Source: Campylobacter canadensis (lineage in GTDB: Bacteria; Campylobacterota; Campylobacteria; Campylobacterales; Campylobacteraceae). Taken from it: 64,000 nucleotides of DNA. The notes under the pieces are model-generated. The model was not told the origin of the DNA, did not search any database, and worked only from the letters and a program-made list of their open reading frames with translations. The translations under genes were made by a program, and so were the position numbers. Positions 29,020 to 39,285 of this stretch are shown one piece after another (within the stretch, counting starts at the first letter, position 1; each line of letters starts with the position of its first letter). The DNA lies in assembly GCF_013177655.1 (NCBI RefSeq), contig NZ_CP035946.1, positions 1,054,001 through 1,118,000 on the forward strand, written 5' to 3'.

Positions 29020-29328
29020 ATGGCAAAAGAATTAACAAAAGAAACAATTGAACTTGCTAAAAGCGGAGTAGCTTTAGTAGATTTTTGGGCACCTTGGTGC
29101 GGACCTTGCAGAATGTTAGCACCTGCAATTGATGAATTATCAAATGAATTTGAAGGAAAGGCATTAATAGCAAAGGTTAATATTGATGAAGAGCCTGATT
29201 TAGCAACCGAATTTGGTATTCGCTCTGTTCCAACAATTTTATTCTTCAAAGATGGACAATTAGTTGATACAGCTATTGGCGCACAAGCAAAACAAGCTCT
29301 TGCTGATAAAATCAACTCTTTACTATAA
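29020..29328 (+). CDS. trxA: Thioredoxin
   Basis: Small cytoplasmic dithiol-disulfide oxidoreductase, about 102 residues. The active site WCGPC is in DFWAPWCGPCRML, and the conserved cis-Pro is in RSVPTILFF. The start is ATG 29020 (MAKELTKE), which follows AAGGAGACAATT; an upstream TTG at 28990 is not needed. The stop codon overlaps the dapB start (TAATG), so the two genes are translationally coupled, an unexpected pairing of redox and lysine biosynthesis functions. Confidence 0.97.
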   Translation: MAKELTKETIELAKSGVALVDFWAPWCGPCRMLAPAIDELSNEFEGKALIAKVNIDEEPDLATEFGIRSVPTILFFKDGQLVDTAIGAQAKQALADKINSLL

Positions 29329-30062
29329 TGAAATTAGCAATTTATGGTGCAAGTGGCAAGATGGGCAAAGAACTTGTTGCCCTTGCAAAAAATGATGAAA
29401 AAATCAATTTAATTTACGAATTTACAAGTAAAAATAATAATTTTGATAAACTTTTTCAAGCAGATTTAATAATAGACTTTTCAACCCCAGTAGCATCAAA
29501 ACAACTATTAATGAAAGCTAGTCTTTTAGAAAAAAAGCCTATTTTATTAGTTGGTACAACTGGTTTAAATAAAGAGTATTTTGAATTAGCAAAAAATTAC
29601 AATGCTAGTTTTTTTTATTCAAGTAATACTTCTTTAGGAGTTGCACTTTTAAACGAATTAGTAAAAAAAGCAGCTACTATGTTAAAAGATTTTGATGTAG
29701 AAATACTAGAAATGCACCATAATCAAAAAGTAGATGCTCCTAGTGGAACTGCTTTAACTCTTGCAAATACAGCTAAAACATATTTAAGCAAAGCAAGAAA
29801 TGAGCAGGTAAATTTAGTGTTTAATAGAACAGAAAAAAGAAATAAAAATGAAATAGGTATGGCTAGTTTAAGAGGCGGTAATGTTGCTGGATATCATAAT
29901 GTTGGTTTTTATTCAAACGATGAAAGTGTGCAATTAATACACAATGCAAATTCTAGAGCAATTTTTGCAATTGGAGCTATTAAAATTGCAAAATGGTTGA
30001 TAAATCAAAAAACAGCACATTATACGATGGGTGATTTTGTAAATTATCTTATGCAAAAATAA
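29328..30062 (+). CDS. dapB: 4-Hydroxy-tetrahydrodipicolinate reductase
   Basis: NAD(P)H-dependent step of the diaminopimelate/lysine pathway, supplying peptidoglycan and lysine. The 244-residue product has the nucleotide-binding motif GASGKMGKE at the N-terminus, DFSTP, LVGTTGL, and the catalytic/substrate region EMHHNQKVDAPSGTA. The start overlaps the trxA stop by 1 nt. A terminator hairpin begins at the stop codon. Confidence 0.96.
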   Translation: MKLAIYGASGKMGKELVALAKNDEKINLIYEFTSKNNNFDKLFQADLIIDFSTPVASKQLLMKASLLEKKPILLVGTTGLNKEYFELAKNYNASFFYSSNTSLGVALLNELVKKAATMLKDFDVEILEMHHNQKVDAPSGTALTLANTAKTYLSKARNEQVNLVFNRTEKRNKNEIGMASLRGGNVAGYHNVGFYSNDESVQLIHNANSRAIFAIGAIKIAKWLINQKTAHYTMGDFVNYLMQK

Positions 30063-30089
30063 TTATCACTGTACTTTGTGATAATTATT
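30058..30089 (+). terminator. Rho-independent terminator of trxA-dapB
   Basis: Perfect 12-bp stem (30058-30069 with 30078-30089), 8-nt loop, tail TTTTAAAAA. The first arm includes the dapB stop codon. Confidence 0.82.
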
Positions 30090-30281
30090 TTAAAAATGAT
30101 TTTATATTTTCTTTTAGCTTTTTACACAAAAATAATATAAAATATAAGTTCTTGTTTTATATTTTGTAAAATATTTTTTTTAAAAATCTTTGCAAAACTC
30201 ACTAAATAGGTCATAAAATTATTTTAAAATCTTTTTAAAATATATGTAAGAAAATATTTTTAAAACTTAAATAAATTATAA
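30090..30281. other. AT-rich spacer, nothing recognised
   Basis: About 190 bp of very AT-rich sequence between the dapB terminator and the decayed gene. No ORF, hairpin or promoter that I can support. Confidence 0.5.
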
Positions 30282-31590
30282 TTAAGAATGTTTTACTTTA
30301 TGTTTGTAATTGTTTTTTAAAGCTTTTAGATTATCAATATTTACGCCATTAAAATTACTAATATCTAAAATTCTTTAATTTCATTAAATAATTTAAGCGA
30401 TGACAAGCTTTCATAATCTAAAAAATTTTAAAGCTTGATTTTGTTTTGAATAGTCTAATGTTTTTTGTGTTATACCAAATGCAATAGATAAATTCCAAGT
30501 TTTATTATCTTTATCATATAAAACGCCGTGATTTCTTAAATACTCATTAATATTACCAAATAAAGCATAATATGCTAACTCACAATAATATTTTTCAAAA
30601 CTTATTTACCCCTTCTTTAACAGCTAATAAAATCAGAACTGATTTATAAGGACTTCTTATATTGTCTATTCTATCAAAGTTTTTTACAAGCAATGCAGCT
30701 GCTTTGTGGCTTTTATAGCTTTACCTTGCAAGTATTAAATTTTGCTTTTACTCTTACACCACCTATACTAAAAGATTTTTGATATAAAGCCTATACTAAA
30801 ATAATCACTAAACCCTGCTAAATATTTATTAGCAGTTAAATTACTATTTGTTTTTAAGTTAGTTAAGCCTACCTATTAGGACTAATATTACTAAAAGCAC
30901 CCCATAATTCCTTGCTTATTCTATTTTAATTAAAGCTAAGTTTAAACTAAGCCCAATTCCATTAATAAGCTATTCTTTATTAAAAAAATTTATAAAACTC
31001 TAATTTTTATCTTAAAACAAATTACTATAACTTCTTATTTTCTTTATTACTTAATTTTATATTATCTAATAATCATACAATTTTAATACTTTTAATTTCT
31101 TTTTTTTGCACGTTCATTATAAATATTATGTTTTTCAATATAAAGTGATAAAGTATGCTAAAAATCATTTATCGTATATTCATTTGTTTTTTTAGATTAT
31201 AAATATTATTATTAATCGCATTAGATTTAGTTTTGATAATATTATCATTATCTATATTTTTGCATTTTCACCTTATCTACCATATCTTGTAACTGAATTG
31301 TTGTTTTAGATCTTTTACTTGATTGTGATATTTCTTCGCTTGTGCTAATTCTGTTTTGCTAGTATTTTCTCTTGTTATGCTTTTAAATTGAGTTTTATTC
31401 TTTTATTACTAAGCCGTATTCTGTGTTAAAATTCTTTTTTTGCAAAGTAAAGCCAAATCTTACAACGCCCAAAGTGCCATCCTTGATATTTTCTAGTCCG
31501 CCGTTGCTGCTCCACCTCTTTTTTTGCTAGTATCTTTCTTCTCTAGGTTGAATTTCACTATTTATTGTTTTAATAGTAAGTAATTTATCA
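30282..31590 (-). pseudogene. Heavily decayed gene of unknown family
   Basis: About 1.3 kb without any open frame, yet translating the minus strand gives coherent protein-like blocks separated by stops and frame changes. In order they include GGLENIKDGTLGVVRFGFTL near 31450-31500, TSKTELAQAKKYHNQVKDL, NGIGLSLNLALIKIE near 30930, NLTANKYLAGFSDYFSIGF near 30800, AALLVKNFDRIDNIRSPYKS near 30680, ELAYYALFGNINEYLRNHG near 30560, and a C-terminal KALKNNYKHKVKHS ending at the TAA at 30282. I count at least six frame shifts or stops. The reconstructed protein would be about 430 residues, partly coiled-coil-like. I do not recognise the family. Confidence 0.72.
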
Positions 31591-31659
31591 TTTTTTATAT
31601 ATTTTTTTGCTAATTTCTTGAAAATTACAATATAAAAAATTATTTTAAATATATAAATT

Positions 31660-32745
31660 TTAGTTATTTTTACTAATTTTATTTTTTAAAACCTGCATAG
31701 ACAATTCATCAAGATAATAAGCAGCATTTAACATTAATTCATTTTTATCTACAGAAAAATACTCATTTAGTGCATATATGTTATCTTTATTCTTACTTTT
31801 ATTTTCACCACAAAAAATAATTAATTCTTTGTTATATTTATTGCACAAAAGACTTAATCTACCTAAAAGCTTACCCATTGTACTTTGCTCATCATAGCAA
31901 CCTTCAGCACTAATTATATAATTACAAGTACGAATTTTTTCTTCCAATGCAATTAATTTTGCAATATAAGAAAAACCGCTTAAAACCTTAGTATCAAAAA
32001 AACTCATAAAAGCATAAGCAATTCCACCAGCTGCACCTGATGAATTACAAAATTCTTTCTTGCTGTTAATGATATTTGCTACATTTTTAAGACCACAATC
32101 AAGTTTATATATCTCATCAGTATTTGCACCCTTTTGCCCAGCAAAAATATAAGCAGCCCCGTTTTTTCCATAAAGTTTATTAAGTACATCACAAGCTAAT
32201 GTTATTTTGCACTTAGAGTAGTCATTGCTATATTTAAAATGAGTTATATTATTTAATTCTCTTCCGCAAAGAAAATCAATTTTTTTATCATTATTAAAAA
32301 ACTCAAAACCCATCTTACTTAAAAAACCAAGCCCAGCATCATTAGTGCTAGAGCCACCTAAGCCAATTATAAATTTTTTAACGCCCCTGCTTAAAGCATC
32401 TTTAAAAGCTAATGATAATTCTTGAGTACTTGTATTCATAGGATTTTGTTCATCTTTGCTAAGCTCTGCTAAACCAACAAAACTAGCTATTTCTATAAAA
32501 GCCTTATTTTTATATAATAAATAACTTGGATTAATATAACGATTTGCTAATGCATTATGTGTTTTTAAATAAATTCTTTTGGAATTTTGCAAAATTGTTT
32601 CTATGCTATCTAAAAAGCCTTCTCCGCCGTCGCTAAAAGCAAATGAAGTATTTTTTATTCCGAGTTTATCTGCATTTTTGCATATAATTTCATTTGCTTT
32701 AATTGAACTTAAAGAACCTTTTAAACTATCACAAAGTACAAGCAT
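31660..32745 (-). CDS. Glycerate kinase (type I, GarK/GlxK family)
   Basis: Phosphorylates D-glycerate; most enzymes of this family make 2-phosphoglycerate. The 361-residue product begins CDSLKGSLSS and carries the family motifs FSDGGEGFLDS, GLGGSSTNDAGLG, AGQKGANTDE and SAEGCYDEQSTMGK. It overlaps the sppA stop by 1 nt (TAATG) and is the last gene of a secA-sppA-glycerate kinase run. It is not a gene I associate with the core C. jejuni map. Confidence 0.92.
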   Translation of the reverse strand: MLVLCDSLKGSLSSIKANEIICKNADKLGIKNTSFAFSDGGEGFLDSIETILQNSKRIYLKTHNALANRYINPSYLLYKNKAFIEIASFVGLAELSKDEQNPMNTSTQELSLAFKDALSRGVKKFIIGLGGSSTNDAGLGFLSKMGFEFFNNDKKIDFLCGRELNNITHFKYSNDYSKCKITLACDVLNKLYGKNGAAYIFAGQKGANTDEIYKLDCGLKNVANIINSKKEFCNSSGAAGGIAYAFMSFFDTKVLSGFSYIAKLIALEEKIRTCNYIISAEGCYDEQSTMGKLLGRLSLLCNKYNKELIIFCGENKSKNKDNIYALNEYFSVDKNELMLNAAYYLDELSMQVLKNKISKNN

Positions 32746-33612
32746 TATTTAGCACTTGAATTTAAAGTTATAAAATCAAGCATAAGCTTATTTAAAAACA
32801 AAGCACTATTTTTACTTAATGAAGATATAAAACCCATATCATCATCAAAAGTTTTATAAACAGGCTTGCTAATTTGAGTCAATTCTTCTAGCTCTTTTTT
32901 TGCTTTAGAAATATTTGCTACCTCATCAATCAAGCCAAGCTGCATAGCTTTATCAGCAAGAAAAACCTTAGCATTCGCCCAATCTTCTTTTTTATCTAAA
33001 TCTAATTTTCTTGCTTTTGCAACTAGACTAGTAAATAAATCATAACTTTGATTTATTAAATCTTGTAAATATTCTTTTTCATCAATACTCCACTCTCTTA
33101 GCATTGTACCTGCTTGTTTATACGCACCTGCACTAATTGTTTGTTCGCTAATTCCTATTTTTTGTGCTAAAGAAGATACATTAAAACCTTGCATAATAAC
33201 ACCAATTGAGCCAACAAAACTAGCTGGATTTGCAATAATTTTATTAGCATAAATTGCGCTTAAATATGAACCACTTGCAAGGGTTGAACCTGCATATACA
33301 ATTACAGGTTTTTTATCGCCTAGCTCTTTAATAGCTAAAGAAATTTCCATACTAGGAGCAAAGGCACCGCCTGGAGAATCAATAAAAAATAAAACACCCT
33401 TAATATTATCATCATCTTTTACTTCATTAATCTGCTCAACTAATTTCATACTATCTAAAATAGTACCTTTTAACTCTATTTGTGCTAAATTAGCAGCACC
33501 CTTACTAGAATTAAAGCTAAAAAATAAAACAAGTATTATAAGCAACAAAAAGGTCTTAAAAATAATTATTTATAAACTTTATACAATTTGCAATCGACTT
33601 AAATATAGCCAT
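32745..33612 (-). CDS. sppA: Signal peptide peptidase SppA, 5' end frameshifted
   Basis: Membrane-anchored serine protease of the SppA/S49 family that degrades cleaved signal peptides. The S49 core shows FFIDSPGGAFAPS, the catalytic serine region GSYLSAIYANKI and SFVGSIGVIM. The open frame reaches back only to a TTG at 33548 (267 residues) in the middle of the membrane helix. Upstream, an ATG at 33612 with a strong ribosome-binding site (AAAGGGGGA) encodes 18 codons (MAIFKSIAN...) ending in a stop. Removing one T from the T5 run at 33556-33560 joins both parts into one normal SppA N-terminus with its membrane anchor. The sequence as given is therefore frame-disrupted. Confidence 0.85.
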
Positions 33613-33631
33613 TACTATCCCCCTTTATTAT

Positions 33632-36133
33632 TTACGCAAAAATCCCCTGCTTTGGACCACTAACTCCACAACAATTTTTGTATTTTTTACCGCTACCACA
33701 AGCACATAAATCATTTCTTAATTGTTTTTTTGCTGATGAATTTTCTTCAACACTTTTTAACTCTTGTTGTTCTTCTTCTTTGTTGGCTATTTTTGCCATT
33801 AATAAAATCTTAATACTTTCAATCTTTATTCTTTGAACTAGTTCTAAAAATAAATTATAACTTTCTTTTTTATATTCTACTAATGGGTCTTTTTGATTAT
33901 AACCACGCAAACCAATACCAGTTTTTAAAATATCCATTTGATACAAATGCTCTCTCCAAACATGGTCTAAAACTTGTAAATATATAAATTTTTGAATATT
34001 TTCTTTATTCTCAAGTGCATCTTTAAATTTATCATCAATAAATTTATTAATACTTGAGCAAAGTAAGGTTAATTTTTCATTATCTTGCATATTCTGCAAT
34101 AATTCAATATCAACACCAATTTTAAATTCTGAATTCAAAAACTCACTTAAAGTATTATAATCTTGATACTCTTCAAATAAACTTTGGGTATATTCGTTTA
34201 TATTTTGCTCAACCTTTTGGCTAATATCATAATTTACATCTAATAATTCATTTCTATATTTATAAATTGTTTTTCTTTGCTCATTTGCAACATCATCATA
34301 TTCTAAAATATGCTTTCTGCTTTCAAAATGTAAATTCTCAACCTTTTTTTGAGCATTAGCAACCGCTCTTGTAACTAAAGGACTTTCTATACTTTCACCT
34401 TCAGCAATTTTTAATCTAGTAAAAATTGCTTTTAATCTATCTCCACCAAAAATTCTTAAAAGATTATCTTCTAATGAAAGATAAAAGCGGCTAGTGCCTG
34501 GGTCTCCTTGTCTTCCGCTTCTACCTCTTAATTGATTATCAATTCTTCTACTTTCATGCCTTTCAGTGCCTATTATGTATAAACCTCCAAGCTCTCTTAT
34601 CTCGTCACTTATTTTAATATCAACCCCACGACCTGCCATATTTGTAGCGATTGTTACCGCACCTTTTTTACCTGCATCTTTTATTATTTCTGCTTCGTGA
34701 GCGTGGTTTTTTGCATTTAAAACACTGTGCGGAATTTTTGCCTTAACTAAATAACTATGCAATAATTCGCTTTTTTCAATACTTGCCGTACCTACTAAAA
34801 CCGGTTGTCCTTTTTTATGTAATTGTGTAATTAAATTTACAACTGCTTTAAATTTTTCATCTTGGGTTTTATAAATTAAATCATCTAAATCTTTTCTAAT
34901 TACAGGTACATTAGTAGGGATTGATATAACTTCTAAATTATAAATTTGTGAAAATTCACTAGCTTCAGTTTGTGCAGTACCTGTCATACCTGAAAGCTTA
35001 GAATACATTCTAAAATAATTTTGATATGTAATATCAGCCAGTGTTTGACTTTCTTCTTGAATTTTTACCCCTTCTTTTGCTTCTAATGCTTGGTGCAAAC
35101 CTTCTGAAAAACGACGACCTTCACTAACACGACCAGTAAATTCATCAACAATCATTACCTCATTATTTCTTAAAACATAATGCACATCTTTTTCAAATAA
35201 ATTATTTGCTTTTAATGCTTGGTCTAATTGATGTGCTAAAATAGCATTATCCATACTATATAAATTATCAACTTCAAATAATTTTTCTGCCTTTGAAATT
35301 CCACTTTCAGTTAAAATAATTGAGCGGTTTTTTTCATCTACAACAAAATCTCCACTTGGTTTTTCTTTAGGATTTTCACTAGCAACACCTCTTTGTAAAG
35401 CTTGAGCAACTTTATTTGCTTTAATATAGCCATCAAGAGTTCTATTAGTTGGACCGCTTATTATTAAAGGTGTTCTTGCTTCATCAATTAAAATACTATC
35501 AACCTCATCAACAATTACAAAATTATGCTCTCTTTGCATTTTATCTTCAGCACTAAAGCACATATTATCACGCAAATAATCAAAGCCAAATTCACTATTT
35601 GTTCCATAAACGATATCGCAAGCATAAATTTCTTTTCTTAAAGCATTATTGCCTTGTACTAAAACTCCAACACTAAAGCCTAAAAATTCGTAAATTGCTT
35701 TCATTTCATTAGCATCTCTTTGTGCTAGATAGTCGTTAGTAGTAACAACATGAACGCCTTTTTTACTCATAGCATTTAAAACAACTGCTAAAGTAGCAAC
35801 AAGGGTTTTACCCTCGCCTGTTTTCATCTCTGCAATACAACCATCATTTAGCACCATACCACCAATTAATTGAACATCATAATGACGCATATTTAATTTT
35901 CTGCTTCCAACCTCTCTTACAATAGCAAAAACATCATTTAAAACATCATCTAAACTCTTTTCATTTTTGCTTACTTTATCTTGTAAGGTATTAAATTCGC
36001 TTTTAATTTCATCATCACTTAATTTTTTATAATGTTCTTCTAATAAATTAATTTGCTTAACTCTTTTTTGATACACCTTTAACAATCTATCATTACGAGT
36101 TCCAATAATTTTTTGTGCTAAAGTTTTAAACAT
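33632..36133 (-). CDS. secA: Preprotein translocase ATPase SecA
   Basis: Motor ATPase of the Sec pathway, 833 residues. Walker A is [12 protein letters not shown], followed by [28 protein letters not shown] and [13 protein letters not shown]. The C-terminus is a zinc-binding tail ([13 protein letters not shown]). It is transcribed divergently from lolA across a 68-bp promoter region, and sppA follows 17 nt downstream. Confidence 0.97.
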   Translation of the reverse strand: MFKTLAQKIIGTRNDRLLKVYQKRVKQINLLEEHYKKLSDDEIKSEFNTLQDKVSKNEKSLDDVLNDVFAIVREVGSRKLNMRHYDVQLIGGMVLNDGCIAEMKTGEGKTLVATLAVVLNAMSKKGVHVVTTNDYLAQRDANEMKAIYEFLGFSVGVLVQGNNALRKEIYACDIVYGTNSEFGFDYLRDNMCFSAEDKMQREHNFVIVDEVDSILIDEARTPLIISGPTNRTLDGYIKANKVAQALQRGVASENPKEKPSGDFVVDEKNRSIILTESGISKAEKLFEVDNLYSMDNAILAHQLDQALKANNLFEKDVHYVLRNNEVMIVDEFTGRVSEGRRFSEGLHQALEAKEGVKIQEESQTLADITYQNYFRMYSKLSGMTGTAQTEASEFSQIYNLEVISIPTNVPVIRKDLDDLIYKTQDEKFKAVVNLITQLHKKGQPVLVGTASIEKSELLHSYLVKAKIPHSVLNAKNHAHEAEIIKDAGKKGAVTIATNMAGRGVDIKISDEIRELGGLYIIGTERHESRRIDNQLRGRSGRQGDPGTSRFYLSLEDNLLRIFGGDRLKAIFTRLKIAEGESIESPLVTRAVANAQKKVENLHFESRKHILEYDDVANEQRKTIYKYRNELLDVNYDISQKVEQNINEYTQSLFEEYQDYNTLSEFLNSEFKIGVDIELLQNMQDNEKLTLLCSSINKFIDDKFKDALENKENIQKFIYLQVLDHVWREHLYQMDILKTGIGLRGYNQKDPLVEYKKESYNLFLELVQRIKIESIKILLMAKIANKEEEQQELKSVEENSSAKKQLRNDLCACGSGKKYKNCCGVSGPKQGIFA

Positions 36134-36162
36134 TTTTTTACCTTTTTATTTAAAGTTTTTTT

Positions 36163-36174
36163 TATAATTATAAT
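36163..36174. promoter_or_regulatory. Overlapping divergent -10 boxes, secA / lolA
   Basis: The 12 bp TATAATTATAAT contain TATAAT on the plus strand (36163-36168 and 36169-36174) and on the minus strand (36172-36167). They lie midway between the secA and lolA starts, so both promoters appear to share their melting region. Confidence 0.6.
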
Positions 36175-36201
36175 TCTTAAAATAAATGAAAGGAAAAAAG
36201 A

Positions 36202-36708
36202 ATGTTACATAAAATATTTTTAACACTTTTTTTATTAGCAAATTGTCTTTTTGCAAGTATAAATATAAATAGCTTTAGCGCTGATTTTGAACAAAATATT
36301 TATAATAATAATCAAAAAATTAGCTATAAAGGGAAAATTTATATGAAAGATAAGTTAAGTTTATGGCAATATTTTAACGATGAAAATAAAAGAATTTATG
36401 TAAATGAAAATGAAGTTGTTGTAATTGATGATGATTTAGAGCAAGTTGTAATTCAAAAAGAGCAAATTGATATTAAAAAAATTTTAAAACTTGCACAAAA
36501 AGTTGATGAAAATAATTATATAGCACAATATCAAAATACCAATTTTTATTTAAATTTTGAAAATAATTTATTAAAAACAATTACTTACAATGATGAATTA
36601 GAAAATAAAGTTGTAATTACTTTTACAAATCAAAGTAATAATTTAAAATTAGATGATAATATATTTAAATATCAAATCCCATCAAATTATGATTTAATAA
36701 GGCAATAA
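36202..36708 (+). CDS. lolA: Outer-membrane lipoprotein carrier LolA
   Basis: Periplasmic chaperone that carries lipoproteins from LolCDE to the outer membrane. The 168-residue product has a signal peptide (MLHKIFLTLFLLANCLFA) and the LolA-fold pattern INSFSADFEQ, YKGKIYMKDKLSLWQYF. ATG 36202 follows AAAGGAAAAAAG. Adjacency to secA is as I remember it in C. jejuni (Cj0942c-Cj0943). Confidence 0.9.
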   Translation: MLHKIFLTLFLLANCLFASININSFSADFEQNIYNNNQKISYKGKIYMKDKLSLWQYFNDENKRIYVNENEVVVIDDDLEQVVIQKEQIDIKKILKLAQKVDENNYIAQYQNTNFYLNFENNLLKTITYNDELENKVVITFTNQSNNLKLDDNIFKYQIPSNYDLIRQ

Positions 36709-36709
36709 A

Positions 36710-37726
36710 ATGAAGATTCAAGTAAAAGACAAACACTATGTAATGATAAATGAAAAAATACAAATTGATGGAGATTTTGTAATCTTAAGCAATAAAACCT
36801 TAGAAAAACTATTGCTAAATGACTTTATATCAATGCTAAATAAAGATAATTTAAAAGCAGTTATTTGTATTGAAGATGGAGAAGAATATAAAAATCTTTC
36901 TACTGTTGAATATGTTTTAAATGAAATGTTTAAGCTAAATTTAAGTAGAAATATAAGCTTAATTAATTTTGGTGGCGGGGTTATTAGCGATATTGGTGGC
37001 TTTGTAGCTGCAATTTATAAAAGAGGTATAAAACATATAAATGTAGCAACCACCTTACTTGCAGCAGTTGATGCGGCTGTTGGTGGAAAAAATGGAGTTA
37101 ATAATAGCTTTGGTAAAAATCTAGTAGGCACCTTTAAACAAGCTGATAGCGTGTATATTTTTACAAAATATTTTAATACATTAAAAAAAGATGAAATAAG
37201 TGCAGCATTGGCTGAAAGTATTAAAATGGCTCTTTGTTTTGATAAAGAATTTTATAATGAAATAAAAAATATGTCGCTTGATAATTTAAATTATGATTTA
37301 ATTTTAGAAAAATCCATAAAAATAAAGGCACAAGTAGTAAAAAATGACGAATTTGAAAAAGGTGAAAGAATGAAACTAAACTACGGACACACCTTTGCGC
37401 ATGTAATTGAAAACTTAACTAATTATAAAAAATATTTACACGGTCAAGCTGTTTCAATTGGAATGGTTATGGCAAATAAATTAAGCTTAAAACTTGGCTT
37501 AATAGATAAAGAATATTACGAAGATATCCTTAATACTCTTAAAAAATTTAAGCTACAAACAGATTTTAAAATAAGCAATTCTTTAGAATTTTATAATGCC
37601 TTTTTTCAAGATAAAAAAAGCGATGATAGAAAAATTAACTTTATTTTATTAAATAAAGAAGCAGCAATAATAAAAAGCGATGTTAAAAAAGAAGATGTTT
37701 TATGTATTCTTAAGGATTATGAATGA
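36710..37726 (+). CDS. aroB: 3-Dehydroquinate synthase
   Basis: Second step of the shikimate pathway, 338 residues, NAD- and metal-dependent. Diagnostic motifs are EDGEEYKNL, GGGVISDIGGFVAAIYKRG, ATTLLAAVDAAVGGKNGVN, and the zinc ligands in LNYGHTFAHVIE and LHGQAVSIGM. It follows lolA by 1 nt and overlaps the mscS start (ATGA). Confidence 0.96.
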   Translation: MKIQVKDKHYVMINEKIQIDGDFVILSNKTLEKLLLNDFISMLNKDNLKAVICIEDGEEYKNLSTVEYVLNEMFKLNLSRNISLINFGGGVISDIGGFVAAIYKRGIKHINVATTLLAAVDAAVGGKNGVNNSFGKNLVGTFKQADSVYIFTKYFNTLKKDEISAALAESIKMALCFDKEFYNEIKNMSLDNLNYDLILEKSIKIKAQVVKNDEFEKGERMKLNYGHTFAHVIENLTNYKKYLHGQAVSIGMVMANKLSLKLGLIDKEYYEDILNTLKKFKLQTDFKISNSLEFYNAFFQDKKSDDRKINFILLNKEAAIIKSDVKKEDVLCILKDYE

Positions 37727-39285
37727 AAAAAATTTTAGCCTTGTTTTTATTTATATTTTATGTTTTTGCTGATAATGTTGAAATAAATACTTTGCAAAAA
37801 GAACAAATCGCTCAACTAAAAGAGCAAATTAAGCAAGTTGATAAAAATCTAAATGCAAATACAATTTATACAAATTATCATAATTACTTAAGTTATTTAA
37901 GTATGCAAGATGAAATGATTTTATTAAAAACACAATTATCTAAGGCTAAAAAAGATAAAAAAGAACAACTTAATTTACAAATAAAGCAACTTGAAAGTAA
38001 GATTGATTTGTTTAAAGACTATGAAAGCTATTCTTTACAAAAATCACTAGACTTAGCAAATGAGCCAAGCGAACATAAAAAAATAACAAATATTTACTTA
38101 ATTTTAGAAGGCTTAAATGAAAAAAAACACCTACTAAAAGAAGACAAAGAATTTGAAAATAAAATAAAAGAATTCTCAAAACTAATAAGCGAACTTGAAC
38201 AAAAGCAAAATCTATTAAATGAGTTAAATAAGCTTGATAACTCAAACAAAGATGAACTTATAAAAAATACTAATATTTTAGAAGAATATAAAAACACATT
38301 AGACTATGCAAATAATTCTTATGCAATTTTTAAAGCTAAAATCAATGAAAACCTTGCTTTAATTGATAAAGAAATTAAAAACCAGTATTTTAGCTCAATT
38401 AATTTTTCTATAATTATTCTTTGTATATTTTTAATTAGATATCTTGTTAGCAGATTGATTAGAAAATATGTTGATGATAAAGATAAAGTTTATAGCATTA
38501 CAAAGATTTTAAATACTTTAACTTTTTTTATAATTGCTTTATTTTGCCTATTTTATTTTGTTGAAAATATCACTTATATTGTAAGTATTTTAGGTTTTGC
38601 TTCAGCTGGTCTTGCTATTGCTATGAAAGATATGTTTATGAGCTTGCTTGGCTGGCTTACTTTACAATTTGGCGCTGGTTTTCATGTAGGAGATAGAATT
38701 AAGGTTACAAAAAATGGAGTAATTTATGTAGGAGATATAATTGATATTTCTTTATTAAAAATGACTTTATATGAAGATGTAACTTATACAACATTAACAG
38801 AAAATAGAAGAGCAGGAAGAATAATTTATATACCTAATAATTATATTTTTACCGATTTAATCTCAAATTACAATTATTCATACTTAAAAACAGTTTGGGA
38901 TGGAATTGATATTTATTTAGATTATAGTTCTAATATAGATAAAGCAAAACAAATAATTTTAGATTCAGCAAGCTTATACAGTAATGCTTATGCAGATAGT
39001 GCAAAAAAAGCTATACAAAAAATGAGAAATCACTATCAAATGAAAAATTCAGGAACTGATGCAAAAATTTTTGTTTTTATAGAGCAATTTGGAGTTAGAA
39101 TTAGTGTGTGGTATATGGCAAATTCAAGAGAGGTTTTAAAAATGCGTTCAATAATTAGTGAAGAGATAATAAAACGCTTTAAAGAGCAAGGCGATATAAA
39201 ACTTGCTTTCCCAACACAAAGCATATTAATAAATTCAAATGCAAATACACCATTTAAAAAGGATAATAGTGAAGATTTACATTAA
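37723..39285 (+). CDS. MscS-family mechanosensitive channel with periplasmic coiled-coil N-terminus
   Basis: A 520-residue protein: signal peptide (residues 1-16), a long periplasmic coiled-coil region to about residue 220, membrane helices at about 225-245 and 265-285, then the MscS pore helix and beta domain (SAGLAIAMKDMFMSLLGWLTLQFG, FHVGDRIKV). The large N-terminal extension is like the MscK/YbiO class. The start overlaps aroB and the 3' end overlaps mtaB by 17 nt. Confidence 0.88.
   Translation: MKKILALFLFIFYVFADNVEINTLQKEQIAQLKEQIKQVDKNLNANTIYTNYHNYLSYLSMQDEMILLKTQLSKAKKDKKEQLNLQIKQLESKIDLFKDYESYSLQKSLDLANEPSEHKKITNIYLILEGLNEKKHLLKEDKEFENKIKEFSKLISELEQKQNLLNELNKLDNSNKDELIKNTNILEEYKNTLDYANNSYAIFKAKINENLALIDKEIKNQYFSSINFSIIILCIFLIRYLVSRLIRKYVDDKDKVYSITKILNTLTFFIIALFCLFYFVENITYIVSILGFASAGLAIAMKDMFMSLLGWLTLQFGAGFHVGDRIKVTKNGVIYVGDIIDISLLKMTLYEDVTYTTLTENRRAGRIIYIPNNYIFTDLISNYNYSYLKTVWDGIDIYLDYSSNIDKAKQIILDSASLYSNAYADSAKKAIQKMRNHYQMKNSGTDAKIFVFIEQFGVRISVWYMANSREVLKMRSIISEEIIKRFKEQGDIKLAFPTQSILINSNANTPFKKDNSEDLH

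Noticed and set aside
30282-31590. Non-coding RNA or regulatory island in the ORF-free region
   Set aside because: Coherent protein blocks on the minus strand show a decayed gene; no extended hairpins or riboswitch-like features were seen.
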